A stretch of 64,000 bases of DNA from NCBI RefSeq assembly GCF_036010325.1, contig NZ_CP108549.1:7688001-7752000 (forward strand), written 5' to 3'. Positions 26,058 to 34,282 of the stretch are shown here, one piece after another (positions within the stretch are counted from its first letter, which is position 1; each line of letters begins with the position of its first letter). Below the pieces are notes generated by a model. The model did not search any database. It worked only from the letters and a program-made list of their open reading frames with translations, and had not been told where the DNA came from. The stretch is from Streptomyces sp. NBC_01210 (GTDB lineage Bacteria; Actinomycetota; Actinomycetes; Streptomycetales; Streptomycetaceae). The position numbers and the translations under genes are program-made.

Positions 26058-26860
26058 GGAAGCAGCCAATCGATCGGATGCTGCTCGGCCAGATGGATGG
26101 CGCCGGTGGCCAGGGTCATGGAGTCGACTGCGTACGGCGGACCGTCCGAAGAGGACCAGGCGTAACCGGACTTGGTCTGCGACGAACGGTCCAGGCGCAC
26201 CAGGACCGCGACGGGCTGGCCGTGCTGCGAGAACTGCTCGCCCAGCTGGCTGCTGCCGAGGAGGGCGGTGATCCGCTGGCGGGTCTGGGCGGTCCGGCCG
26301 ACGGCCTTCACCTTGCCGCGCAGCACGCCGTACTGCTGCGTCGGCACCGACTGGACGGTGATGTCCACCGTCGCGCCCACGGGCACCGTCGATCCGCTGT
26401 CGGCCGGCACGTACAGCATCGCTATCAGGGGATCGTCGGCCTTGTCGACCCGCTCCACGGCCGCCACATCCGATCCGGTCGTGACCACGGAGCCGATCGT
26501 GGCGGCGAGTGTGGTCAGCCGGCCTGCGGCGATCGTGCGGACGACGGTGCTGCCCTGCGCCGTACGGACCTTCACCAGGGGCGTGTTGGCGGGAACCCGC
26601 CGGCCTTCCTCGGCGAGTACCTCGGTGACCTGGCCCGCGACGGGGCTCTGCAGGACATAGCTGCCCTGCGCATGAGTGAGGATTCCCGGTGCGCCGATGG
26701 TGGACGACACGGAGCCGGTCAGTGCCCAGACGGATGCGCCGATCATGACGATGACCGTGACGGTCAGGACGAGCCAGCCCTGTGGCCGGGCGAAACGCAC
26801 CGGCAGATCGATGTCCTCGGGCGACTGCAGCTTGGAAAGGGCCTGTTGGCGGAACTGCAC
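26054..26860 (-). CDS. NHLM-type HlyD-family secretion adaptor
   Basis: A 268-residue membrane-fusion protein. A single membrane helix near residues 29-50 is followed by a lipoyl/barrel-sandwich segment (VLQSPVAGQVTEVLAEEGRR, PANTPLVKVRTAQG). The compact size and absence of a long coiled coil fit NHLM secretion proteins of Gram-positive bacteria. It is the second gene of the four-gene operon, after the precursor and two hairpins, and is coupled to the peptidase ABC. It probably bridges exporter and cell surface. Confidence 0.9.
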   Translation of the reverse strand: MQFRQQALSKLQSPEDIDLPVRFARPQGWLVLTVTVIVMIGASVWALTGSVSSTIGAPGILTHAQGSYVLQSPVAGQVTEVLAEEGRRVPANTPLVKVRTAQGSTVVRTIAAGRLTTLAATIGSVVTTGSDVAAVERVDKADDPLIAMLYVPADSGSTVPVGATVDITVQSVPTQQYGVLRGKVKAVGRTAQTRQRITALLGSSQLGEQFSQHGQPVAVLVRLDRSSQTKSGYAWSSSDGPPYAVDSMTLATGAIHLAEQHPIDWLLP

Positions 26861-26935
26861 GACACTCTTCCCTCAACTGCACTGGTTCTTCGGGGGATCA
26901 GCGCGCACCCATGGTGGCGCGCGGGCGGCGGCCGC

Positions 26936-26966
26936 ATGCCCCGGACCCGTGGGGGATCCGGGGCAT
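26936..26966 (-). terminator. Hairpin between precursor and HlyD genes (distal)
   Basis: A 10-bp perfect stem (ATGCCCCGGA at 26936-26945 with 26957-26966) with an 11-nt loop. It lies about 85 bp downstream of the precursor stop and before the transporter genes, so it could act as an attenuator giving more precursor than exporter. Confidence 0.5.
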
Positions 26967-27022
26967 GAGGTCCGGCGCGTCGGCAGGAGGGGAACGCCGA
27001 CGAGCCGTAGTCACCGCTTGGC

Positions 27023-27043
27023 TGTGCCGCTCTCAGCGGCACA
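27023..27043 (-). terminator. Hairpin just after the precursor stop (proximal)
   Basis: An 8-bp perfect stem (TGTGCCGC, 27023-27030, with 27036-27043) and a TCTCA loop start 9 bp after the precursor stop. Position fits an mRNA 3'-stabilising stem or partial terminator. Confidence 0.5.
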
Positions 27044-27051
27044 GGACCGGC

Positions 27052-27288
27052 TCAGAGACCGGCGACGAGGCCCGTGACGCCGGCGGTGTTCAGACCGGTG
27101 AGGCCCTCGGCGGTGCCGACGACGGAGCCGACGGTGCCGGAGGCGGCGCCGATGACACCCGAGACCGGGACGACGGAGTCGACGGTGCCGGTGAGGGCGC
27201 CCGCAGCCTGGCCCACCAGACCACCGGACACGTTGTCCAGGTCGGCGTCGGAGATTACCTGGGTCTCAACCTGGGGGGTGGAGTTCAT
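27052..27288 (-). CDS. Double-glycine leader peptide precursor of the NHLM system
   Basis: A 78-residue precursor. The leader of 23 residues ends in DADLDNVSGG, the classic double-glycine cleavage context. The predicted core (55 residues) is built of Gly, Ala, Val, Leu, Thr and Ser with repeated GTVxSVV units (TGTVDSVVPVSG and SGTVGSVVGTAEG). It contains no Cys, Lys, Arg, His or aromatic residue, so thioether or disulfide maturation is excluded. GGGAAG precedes the ATG. No modifying enzyme is encoded nearby. It probably yields an unmodified hydrophobic peptide acting on membranes or surfaces; function is unknown. Confidence 0.88.
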   Translation of the reverse strand: MNSTPQVETQVISDADLDNVSGGLVGQAAGALTGTVDSVVPVSGVIGAASGTVGSVVGTAEGLTGLNTAGVTGLVAGL

Positions 27289-27322
27289 GATGAGCTTCCC
27301 TTCGCATGACTAACTCGAATTG

Positions 27323-27350
27323 CTGCGATGGAGTCTTTCGACTCCCGCAG
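27323..27350 (-). promoter_or_regulatory. Inverted repeat in the precursor 5' region
   Basis: CTGCG (27323-27327) and GGAGTC (27330-27335) pair with GACTCC (27340-27345) and CGCAG (27346-27350) around a TTTC loop. It is 35-60 nt upstream of the precursor ATG. It may be an operator or a structured leader of the mRNA. Confidence 0.5.
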
Positions 27351-27853
27351 TGCGAAGGATCAAAGCACGCAGGCGCGTTGTGCGGCGAATCGGACAGCTC
27401 CCGATCGGGGCGGTACAGGGCCGTTGAATAACGTCGCGTGCACGCGCATCCATGGATTGGCGTCATCTTCTTCACGTATCCGCACAGCTCAATTGCGCTG
27501 AACCGGCGCTCCTTTGGCGCCGAAGGGGACATTCCCGCATCAAACGACGGATGGGCAGGTCAGCGCGGGGAGGGCGCACTGGAGGCCGTGTGACGCCTGC
27601 GTATTCCGTGTGCAGATTCCCTGAAGAACCCCTCCTTGTTTCAGGTGTCGCACGTGCCGCAGGTGTCTATGTGTAGGGAGTGTTTCCGGCAGGTGTTGAG
27701 AGGGTGTTGCTCGGTCTTATGGGTGCCCATTCCGGAGAAAGTGGTTCGGCCGCCCGTAGAAGTGAAATAGCCGTATAACGGAGCTGCGCCGGACCCGGGC
27801 GGAATGGTCGATTCCGGTCGAAAGCGCGGTGTGTGGGGGTCTCGACACCATTG
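27351..27853. other. Intergenic region between the divergent peptide operon and GH5 gene
   Basis: Roughly 500 bp with no supported gene. It should carry the promoter of the NHLM operon. The base composition is less GC-rich than the surrounding genes, as expected for a regulatory region. I could not fix a -10/-35 pair. Confidence 0.4.
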
Positions 27854-27879
27854 ACAATCTGACGGACCGTCAAGATTGT
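27854..27879 (+). promoter_or_regulatory. Near-perfect palindrome at the GH5 gene start, putative operator
   Basis: ACAATCT-GACGG (27854-27865) and CCGTC-A-AGATTGT (27867-27879) form an inverted repeat with one extra base in the right arm. It overlaps TTGACA (27851-27856, -35-like) and ends 7 bp before the ATG. A repressor bound here would block transcription or translation start. Confidence 0.55.
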
Positions 27880-27886
27880 GGTGGGC

Positions 27887-29749
27887 ATGTCGAAGATGCG
27901 CACGCGTCTGATCGGTGTCCTCATCCTGCTGACCGCGTCCCTGACCATCGACGGCGCGCCGTCCGCCGCCGCGCCGCTGCCCGGATCACTCTGGTTCGAC
28001 GAGCAGGCGGCCGCGGCGTTCACGGTCGACCACGGACGCTTCACCGACGGCCTCGGTCGCGAGGTGGTACTCCGTGGCTACAACGTCTCCGGCGAGACCA
28101 AGCTGGAGGAGAACGGCGGACTGCCCTTCGCCTCCGTCGCCGACGCCGAGAAGTCCGCGACCGCGCTGCGCGCGCTCGGCGGTGGCAACAGCGCGCGCTT
28201 CCTGCTGTCGTGGGCCCACGCCGAACCCGTACGAGGCCAGGTGGACCGCGCGTACCTCGCCGCCGCCACCGCACAGATGCGGGCCTTCCTGAAGGCCGGC
28301 ATCCGCGTCTACCCCGACTTCCACCAGGACCTCTACTCCCGGCACCTGTTCAACGAAGGCAGCTGGTACACCGGCGACGGAGCTCCCAAATGGGTGGTCG
28401 AGGCGGGTGGCTATCCACACGAGTCGTGCGGGATCTGTCTCTTCTGGGGCCAGAACATCACTCAGAACGAGGCCGTGAAGCGGGCGGCGTACGACTTCTG
28501 GCACAACCGCGGCGGCGTCCAGGACGCCTTTCTGGCGACGGCTCAGGCGACGATGACCTACTTCGCCGAGCACCTCGACGGCGCCGAGTTCGCGGCGGTC
28601 GCAGGCTTCGACCCGTACAACGAGCCGCACGCCGGCTCGTACGACTCCGGTCAGAGCAGCCGCATGTGGGAGCGGGACGTGCTCTGGCCCTTCTATACGA
28701 GGTTCCGGGCGCGCATGGACGCGGCCGGGTGGCAGAACAAGCCCGCCTTCGTGGAGCCGAACCTCTTCTGGAACTCCAATCTCTTCTTCCAGAAGCAGGA
28801 GGGCGGCCTCCTCGACGCCGGCATGCTCGGCTCGCGGTATGTCTTCAACACCCACTTCTACGACCAGAAGGCGATCTCCGGCGTCTTCATGTGGGGCAAG
28901 GCCGCCGACGGCCAGTACGCCGGGGACTTCGGCGCCGTCCGTGACCGCGCGGCCGCCTCCGCGACAGCGGCGGTCGTCAGCGAGTTCGGCCATCCGCTGA
29001 CCGGGACGGTCTCCGACAAGGCCCCGACGGTCGGCAAAGCGATGTACCAGGCCCTGGACTCCCGGCTGCCCGGCGCCGGCTGGTGGTCGAAGCCCGAGCA
29101 GTCAGGGCCGGTGCTGTCCGGTTCGCAATGGCAGTGGGACATCCACCACGGCCGCCACCACGAGCTGATGAACGGCAACCCGAACAAGGTCCTGACCGCC
29201 GCGGACGCCTGGAACGAGGAGGACCTGTCGGCGATCCGCCTCGACGACTCGGGCAAGGCGGTGCTGCGCCAGGACGCCAGGCTGCTGGACCGCCTCTACC
29301 CCAGCGCCACCGCGGGCCGCGCGCTCGCCTTCACCTACGAGGACCGCTCACGCGACGGCTCGACGACCCTGACGTGGAATCCCGTACCGAAGTCGCTGCC
29401 GCGGGTCGCCGAGCTCGTCGGCTCCGGCCAGTACGGCGTCCTGCTGTGGCACTCGGACGGCACCGCCGCCCCCACCGAATTGCACCTTCCGGCCTCCTTC
29501 GACTCTCCCCGCACGACGGTGGTCTCCGACCTCGGCGCGGTCACCGGGCCTCCCGCGTACACGAGAAGCACACCGATCGCCGTCGCCCCCGAGCCCGGCG
29601 GAACCGGCAGCCGTCGCCTCCTGCTCACCGCCGGGGACTCCGGCAGCCTGCACTACGCCCTGGTGACGAACAGCGCGACGGCACCCTCGGCCGAGCTGCT
29701 GCAAGCGGCGCGAGAGGAGCTGGCGGAGTGGTCGGAGGGCCGTGGATAG
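27887..29749 (+). CDS. Secreted GH5 glycosidase, endoglycoceramidase-like
   Basis: A 620-residue exported enzyme. The signal peptide is MSKMRTRLIGVLILLTASLT followed by an APSAAAP cleavage region. The (beta/alpha)8 GH5 domain has the acid/base Glu in FDPYNEPHAG and the nucleophile Glu in VVSEFGHPLTG, with the substrate-side segments YPDFHQDLYSRHLF and FNTHFYDQK. A C-terminal beta domain (about residues 470-600) follows. These features match actinobacterial endoglycosylceramidases, which cut the sugar from glycosphingolipids; another beta-glucoside specificity is possible. ATG 27887 is used; ATG 27896 is an alternative. A 161-bp copy of its 3' part lies at 32250. Confidence 0.88.
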   Translation: MSKMRTRLIGVLILLTASLTIDGAPSAAAPLPGSLWFDEQAAAAFTVDHGRFTDGLGREVVLRGYNVSGETKLEENGGLPFASVADAEKSATALRALGGGNSARFLLSWAHAEPVRGQVDRAYLAAATAQMRAFLKAGIRVYPDFHQDLYSRHLFNEGSWYTGDGAPKWVVEAGGYPHESCGICLFWGQNITQNEAVKRAAYDFWHNRGGVQDAFLATAQATMTYFAEHLDGAEFAAVAGFDPYNEPHAGSYDSGQSSRMWERDVLWPFYTRFRARMDAAGWQNKPAFVEPNLFWNSNLFFQKQEGGLLDAGMLGSRYVFNTHFYDQKAISGVFMWGKAADGQYAGDFGAVRDRAAASATAAVVSEFGHPLTGTVSDKAPTVGKAMYQALDSRLPGAGWWSKPEQSGPVLSGSQWQWDIHHGRHHELMNGNPNKVLTAADAWNEEDLSAIRLDDSGKAVLRQDARLLDRLYPSATAGRALAFTYEDRSRDGSTTLTWNPVPKSLPRVAELVGSGQYGVLLWHSDGTAAPTELHLPASFDSPRTTVVSDLGAVTGPPAYTRSTPIAVAPEPGGTGSRRLLLTAGDSGSLHYALVTNSATAPSAELLQAAREELAEWSEGRG

Positions 29750-29849
29750 GTCCTGATGTCCTCCGGCTGGGACAGGGTGTCGGCGGCGGTGACCAACTCG
29801 GCCGTCGCCGCGGCGCCCGCTCCGCGCTGAACTCCCGCGAACGACCCGG

Positions 29850-31481
29850 TCAGCCGGCAACAGCCGGATCGAAAAGCACGCCCGGGTTGAGAATTCCGGC
29901 AGGGTCGAGCGACTGCTTCACGGCCCGGAGGGCGTGGGCGAACGGCTCAGGACGCTGGCGGTCGTAGCCCGGCCGGTGGTCGCGGCCGACCGCGTGATGG
30001 TGGGTGACGGTCGCGCCGTGGTCGGTGAGGATCTGCATCGCCGCGGACTTGATCTCGTCCCACATCGCGACTTCCTCGCCGCGCCGCCCCGGCGCGATCA
30101 CGGTGAAGTAGGGCGCGGGCCCGTCCGGGTAGACATGGGTGAAACGGCAGTTGATCGTGCCGGCGGCGCCCGTCACCTCCCGTACGGCGTCTCCCAGGTC
30201 CCTGCGCACCGACTCGTACAGTCCCGGTGCACGGTCCCAGGTGCAGGCCGTCTCGAACGTCTCGGTGATCACGCTCATCCGGGCGAGCGCGTCACGGAGG
30301 TACGGCATCCGCAGGAACGCCGAGCGCCAGGTGCCGGCGGCGGCGTCTTCGGCGTCGGTGCCAGCCGGAGCGGGTGAGCCGCCGTGGTCACGGGCCAGGA
30401 TGACGAGTTCGGCGAGGCGCTCGCCGACAGGGGAATGGGCCGACTCCACACCGAGGACGAGCACGCTCTCGCCGTCCCGCGCGACACCTGCCAGAGCGGC
30501 CTCCCCGGGGTCGAGCAGCCGGCAGTTGGCCGGGTGCAGGCCCGACTGCGCGATGGCGCGTACGGCGTTCATCGCGGCGTGGACGTCGCTGAACAGCACC
30601 GTGGCCGACGCCTTGTGACGCGGGCGGTCCTGGAGCCGCATCCAGGCCTCGGTGATCACGCCGAGCGTGCCCTCGGACCCCAGGAACATCCGGTCGGGGG
30701 AGGGACCCGCTCCCGAACCGGGCAGCCGCAGCGACTCGTTGACCCCTACGGGCGTCACCACGCGCAGCGACTCCACCAGGTCGTCGATGTGGGTGTAGAG
30801 CGTGGCGTAGTGCCCGCCGGCACGGGTGGCCAGCCAGCCGCCCAGGGTGGAGAACTCGAAGCTCTGTGGGAAGTGGCGCAGGGTGAGTCCGTGCGGCCGC
30901 AGTTGCGCTTCGAGGTCGGGGCCCAGGGCGCCGGCCTGGATCCGGGCGGCCCGGCTGACAGGGTCGATCTCCAGTACGCGGCCCAGGGACGAGAGATCCA
31001 TTGACACCACACCGCGGTGCCGGTCCGCGCGGTACTCGACCCCGCCGACGACCGAACTGCCCGCTCCGTACGGCACGACGGCGACGTCCGCGTCCGCCGC
31101 CCAGTCGAGGACATCGATCACATCCTGCTCCGTGCGTGGGTGGGCGACCTGGTCGGGTGCGGCCGAGAGGTCTCCGTTCAGGGCCCGGACCACATCGCGG
31201 TACGCCTTGCCGTAGGTGTGCGATGCCCGGTCCCGTGGAGCGGCCGACATCAGAGGGGCGAGCGCGGAGGGCGGCTCGATACGCACCTTGGGCAGTTCGA
31301 GGGCGGAGATGTCCGGCACCGGCAGTGGGGTGGCCGCCGAGCCCGGGACCAGCCCACCGAGTGCCGTGCATTCGGTGTCGGGCAGTGCCTCGTCCGCCGT
31401 ACCCCAGCCCCACCAGGAGCGGTTCCGCGAGGAGTTGGAGTGGGATACGGGCGGGGTCACGGGCGAAGTGCTGTCGACCAC
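29850..31481 (-). CDS. FAD-linked oxidase of the alkylglycerone-phosphate synthase (AGPS) family
   Basis: A 543-residue flavoprotein. The VAO/PCMH FAD-binding domain contains VAVVPYGAGSSVVGGVEYRA and FSTLGGWLATRAGGHYATLY, and the C-terminal FAD oxidase domain ends in the HHHAVGRDHRPGY region. The C-terminal HHxxxGxxH-type segment matches AGPS and bacterial relatives (AgpS/GlcD-like) that act on acyl-glycerone phosphate or 2-hydroxyacids. The GTG at 31481 has only a weak AGG upstream. It is divergent from a TetR gene across a 60-bp region with two palindromes, so it is probably that regulator's main target. Confidence 0.9.
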   Translation of the reverse strand: MVDSTSPVTPPVSHSNSSRNRSWWGWGTADEALPDTECTALGGLVPGSAATPLPVPDISALELPKVRIEPPSALAPLMSAAPRDRASHTYGKAYRDVVRALNGDLSAAPDQVAHPRTEQDVIDVLDWAADADVAVVPYGAGSSVVGGVEYRADRHRGVVSMDLSSLGRVLEIDPVSRAARIQAGALGPDLEAQLRPHGLTLRHFPQSFEFSTLGGWLATRAGGHYATLYTHIDDLVESLRVVTPVGVNESLRLPGSGAGPSPDRMFLGSEGTLGVITEAWMRLQDRPRHKASATVLFSDVHAAMNAVRAIAQSGLHPANCRLLDPGEAALAGVARDGESVLVLGVESAHSPVGERLAELVILARDHGGSPAPAGTDAEDAAAGTWRSAFLRMPYLRDALARMSVITETFETACTWDRAPGLYESVRRDLGDAVREVTGAAGTINCRFTHVYPDGPAPYFTVIAPGRRGEEVAMWDEIKSAAMQILTDHGATVTHHHAVGRDHRPGYDRQRPEPFAHALRAVKQSLDPAGILNPGVLFDPAVAG

Positions 31482-31496
31482 GTGTATTGACCTCTC

Positions 31497-31522
31497 GGTA
31501 ATTTACCTCTTGGTAAGTTACC
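31497..31522. promoter_or_regulatory. Two tandem TetR-type palindromic operators
   Basis: GGTAATTTACC (31497-31507) and GGTAAGTTACC (31512-31522) are each perfect 5+1+5 palindromes of the form GGTAA-N-TTACC, separated by 4 bp. They lie between the divergent AGPS-like and tetR genes and would cover the -35 zone of tetR, fitting autoregulation and co-repression. Confidence 0.8.
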
Positions 31523-31528
31523 GCAACG

Positions 31529-31534
31529 TATAGT
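31529..31534 (+). promoter_or_regulatory. -10 element of tetR, leaderless transcript likely
   Basis: TATAGT at 31529-31534 ends 7 bp before the tetR ATG at 31542 and no ribosome-binding site lies between, so the mRNA probably starts at or next to the start codon. Confidence 0.6.
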
Positions 31535-31541
31535 CTCCGCC

Positions 31542-32231
31542 ATGACCACTGCAAGAGCCTCGGCCGCACCTGATCCGGCAGACTCCGTCGCGTCCGCCGG
31601 TGGCGGTGCGCCAGGAACCCGGGGCCAGAGCCGCGGCGCGGGGACCAAGGGCGTCCCGCGCGCCCGCCGCGAGGAACAGATCGTGTCCGCGGCCCTGGAG
31701 GAGTTCGGCAGGCACGGCCACGCCGCGGCGTCGATGGCCGCGATCGCCCGGCGCGTCGGCGTCACCAAGCCGATGCTGTACACGTACTTCGGCTCCAAGG
31801 ACGGTCTCTACGCGGCCTGTCTCGAACACATCGGCCACCGCCTCCTCGCGGCGATCAACGCGGCCATGGCGTCGAGCCCGTCGGGGGACCGGCTGCCCCA
31901 CGCGGTCCTCACCGCGGTCTTCGAAACGCTGGAGGAACAGCGGCACGCCTGGTTTGTGCTGTACGACCGGACCCTGCCACCCGGCTCCGAACCGTGGCGC
32001 GCCGCCCACCGCCACCGCGCGGCCACCGACGACCTGGCGGCCTCCGGCACCGCCGCGCTGCTGCGCGGCCACGGCAATGACGACGCCCTCGACGCGGACG
32101 CCCTCAAGCATGTGTGGACGGGCACGGTCGGCGCCCTCGTCGGCTGGTGGGTCTCCCACCCCGACCTGTCCGCGCACGACATGAGCGCACGCTGTGCCCG
32201 TCTGCTCTCCGCCATCCGCGACGGAGCCTGA
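31542..32231 (+). CDS. TetR-family transcriptional repressor
   Basis: A 229-residue regulator. The helix-turn-helix is near residues 44-90: EQIVSAALEEFGRHGHAAAS, then AIARRVGVTKPMLYTYFGSK. The N-terminal ~38 residues are a low-complexity Ala/Gly extension. The ligand domain is unremarkable. It lies divergent from the AGPS-like oxidase with two GGTAANTTACC operators between, so it most likely represses both. A lipid-type or acyl-CoA ligand would fit the AGPS and glycosphingolipid context, but that is inference. Confidence 0.92.
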   Translation: MTTARASAAPDPADSVASAGGGAPGTRGQSRGAGTKGVPRARREEQIVSAALEEFGRHGHAAASMAAIARRVGVTKPMLYTYFGSKDGLYAACLEHIGHRLLAAINAAMASSPSGDRLPHAVLTAVFETLEEQRHAWFVLYDRTLPPGSEPWRAAHRHRAATDDLAASGTAALLRGHGNDDALDADALKHVWTGTVGALVGWWVSHPDLSAHDMSARCARLLSAIRDGA

Positions 32232-32249
32232 GACTGCAGGCAGGTGGCC

Positions 32250-32410
32250 GAGGACCGCTCACGCGACGGCTCGACCACGCTCACCCGGAATCCCGTACCG
32301 AAGTCGCTGCCGCGGGTCGCCGAGCTCGTCGGCTCCGGCCAGTACGGCGTCCTGCTGTGGCGCTCGGACGGCACCGCCGCCCCCACCGAATTGCACCTTC
32401 CGGTCTCCTT
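32250..32410 (+). pseudogene. 161-bp partial copy of the GH5 gene 3' region
   Basis: This segment repeats 29339-29499 of the GH5 gene at about 95% identity (around eight differences) and in the same orientation, 2,911 bp downstream. It begins 18 bp after the tetR stop and encodes EDRSRDGSTTL and PKSLPRVAELVGSGQYGVLL as in the parent. Outside it, similarity stops sharply on both sides. It has no upstream GH5 domain, so it is a dead fragment and forms a direct repeat flanking the AGPS/tetR pair. Confidence 0.85.
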
Positions 32411-32498
32411 TACTCGGCGCCCCCTTGAGCGCCCAGCCCGGCGAACGCGGCTGCCGTCAACGGGACAATGAATCGAAGTGGCCGGGAAGGAGCGGGGA

Positions 32499-33344
32499 AT
32501 GACCATTTCGGGCAGGTGGCCGCCGGAAGCCGGATGGCAGAGTGACGCCATGGACTATGCCGCGCACTTCCACCGCGAGATCCTTGCGTTCGAGGCGGCC
32601 GCCCGCAGGGCCGTCGGCGCGGATGAAGCACCCGCGGTCCCGAGCTGCCCCGACTGGACGATGTCCGATCTGGTCCAGCATCTCGGCGGAGTGCACCGAT
32701 ACGTGATCCGCGTCCTCGAAGAACGGCCCACGCGGGCCCTCGATCCCATGGACCCCGTGATCTACCGGCTGCCCGAGGACCGCGAGGGCTGGCCGGTCCT
32801 GGGCGCGGCCCCCAACCACGGACCGCTGGCGGAGGGCCTGATCGACTGGTTCGCGGACGGAGCCGCCACGCTGGAGTCCACCTTCCGAAGCAGCGACTCG
32901 AGCGACTCGGTGTGGACATGGTCGACGCAGCAGACCGTCGGCTTCTGGCTGCGGATGCAGGTCATCGAGGCAGCCGTGCACCGCTGGGACGCCGAACGTG
33001 CGACGGGCGAGCCCGGCCCGGTCGACCCGGAGCTCGCGACGGACGCGATCGCCCAGACCTTCGAGGTCATGGTGCCGGCCGGCCGAAGCCGCAACTCGGC
33101 CCCGCGCGGATCGGGCGAGCGATACCGCTTCAGCCGTACCGACGGCACGGACTCCTGGACGGTGCAGTTCGAGGGCGACGACATCCTGGTCACGGACGGC
33201 GGCGATCCGTGCGACGTCGAGGTGTCCGGCACGGCGTCGGACCTGATGCTGTTCCTGTGGCAGCGGATCCCGGCGACGCGGATCGACGTAAAGGGCGACC
33301 GGGGGGTACTGGACCGCTACTTCACGCTGGTGCCGCGCGTATGA
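32499..33344 (+). CDS. Maleylpyruvate isomerase-family mycothiol-dependent protein
   Basis: A 281-residue protein with the PF11716 DinB-like N-terminal domain: YAAHFHREILAFEAAARRAV, then VPSCPDWTMSDLVQHLGGVH, and the third His helix MQVIEAAVHRWDAE. These histidines form the metal site of mycothiol-dependent isomerases and transferases. A C-terminal domain with SDLMLFLWQRIP completes the family. ATG 32499 has a GGAGCGGGGA site; ATG 32550 (MDYAAHF) is a common alternative start in relatives. Substrate unknown; detoxification with mycothiol is likely. Confidence 0.85.
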   Translation: MTISGRWPPEAGWQSDAMDYAAHFHREILAFEAAARRAVGADEAPAVPSCPDWTMSDLVQHLGGVHRYVIRVLEERPTRALDPMDPVIYRLPEDREGWPVLGAAPNHGPLAEGLIDWFADGAATLESTFRSSDSSDSVWTWSTQQTVGFWLRMQVIEAAVHRWDAERATGEPGPVDPELATDAIAQTFEVMVPAGRSRNSAPRGSGERYRFSRTDGTDSWTVQFEGDDILVTDGGDPCDVEVSGTASDLMLFLWQRIPATRIDVKGDRGVLDRYFTLVPRV

Positions 33345-33354
33345 CGGCGCCGCT

Positions 33355-34155
33355 CTACACCCGGGACACGGCGTCGACCAGGCCGGCCACGGCGCCGGCG
33401 AGTGCCGCGAGGCCCGAACCCGCCGGGCCGCCCGGCTCCGTCATATAGATGTCCCGCCGGATCTCGATCATCAGGGCGCTGACGCGCGGGTCCTTGCCGT
33501 AGTACTTCAGCGGTACGTAGGTGCCTGCGAACGGGCTGTTGATCCCCGTGCCGCCGAAGTCGTCGAACACCTTCTCTGCGTGAGCCAGCAGCTGCGGGGA
33601 AGTGTGGAAGTCGTCGATACCGAGGCAGACGGGCGGGCGCGGCCCGTCGCCGTGCAGCTCGTAGGGCAGGGGCTCGGTGGGGTACGAGTGGATGTCGATG
33701 ACGACGGCACGTCCGGTGGCTGCCAGCCGCTCGCCGACCGCCGCGGTCATCGCCTCCGCATAGGGACGGAAGTAGCGCTCGATCAGCGGCCGGGGGTCCG
33801 CGCCCGGCGGCCGGAGCCGCTCGCGGTGCGTGGTCTGCGTATAGACCGCGCCCATGCCGACCGCCAGCATCTCCTCGCGCTCGTCCGGGAAACGCTCGGG
33901 GTCGATCACTAGGCGGGACAGGCCGTTGACGAACCGCCAGGGGATGACGGGCGCGGCCTCCACTGCGGCGGCGGCGATCTCGGCCGTGTGGGAGTCGGTG
34001 ATGTGGTCCAGCTCCAACTCGAGCGCACGGTCGTCCAGCACGATTCCGTCACGCACCGATTCGGGAATGATCCGCGAGGAGTGCGGGACGTGAAGGATTA
34101 CCGGCGAGTCGGCGGCGCCGGGAATGAGCTGGAAGCACTGGGGCGCGTGGTTCAT
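33355..34155 (-). CDS. N-formylglutamate amidohydrolase family protein
   Basis: A 266-residue metallohydrolase of PF05013. The zinc-site segments are VILHVPHSSRIIPESVRDG (in part), the acidic ELDHITDSHT stretch and VVIDIHSYPTEPLPYE. N-formylglutamate deformylase (HutG) is the best-known activity. No histidine-utilisation genes are adjacent, so another N-acyl amino acid may be the substrate. It ends 11 bp from the convergent mycothiol-type gene and stands alone. Confidence 0.9.
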   Translation of the reverse strand: MNHAPQCFQLIPGAADSPVILHVPHSSRIIPESVRDGIVLDDRALELELDHITDSHTAEIAAAAVEAAPVIPWRFVNGLSRLVIDPERFPDEREEMLAVGMGAVYTQTTHRERLRPPGADPRPLIERYFRPYAEAMTAAVGERLAATGRAVVIDIHSYPTEPLPYELHGDGPRPPVCLGIDDFHTSPQLLAHAEKVFDDFGGTGINSPFAGTYVPLKYYGKDPRVSALMIEIRRDIYMTEPGGPAGSGLAALAGAVAGLVDAVSRV

Positions 34156-34282
34156 AACACCGACATTAAACCGGTCGACTAGCAGGCGCGGGCTGGTCGC
34201 CCTCGCCGCGGTGTCGCTCCGATACCCCGCGATAGCCTGTCGTTGGACGGCACAACAGCATCGGTGACACGCGAGGGGGATC

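Noticed and set aside
27052..27288. Lanthipeptide precursor
   Set aside because: The core has no cysteine and no lanthionine synthetase is encoded in the window, so thioether rings are impossible.
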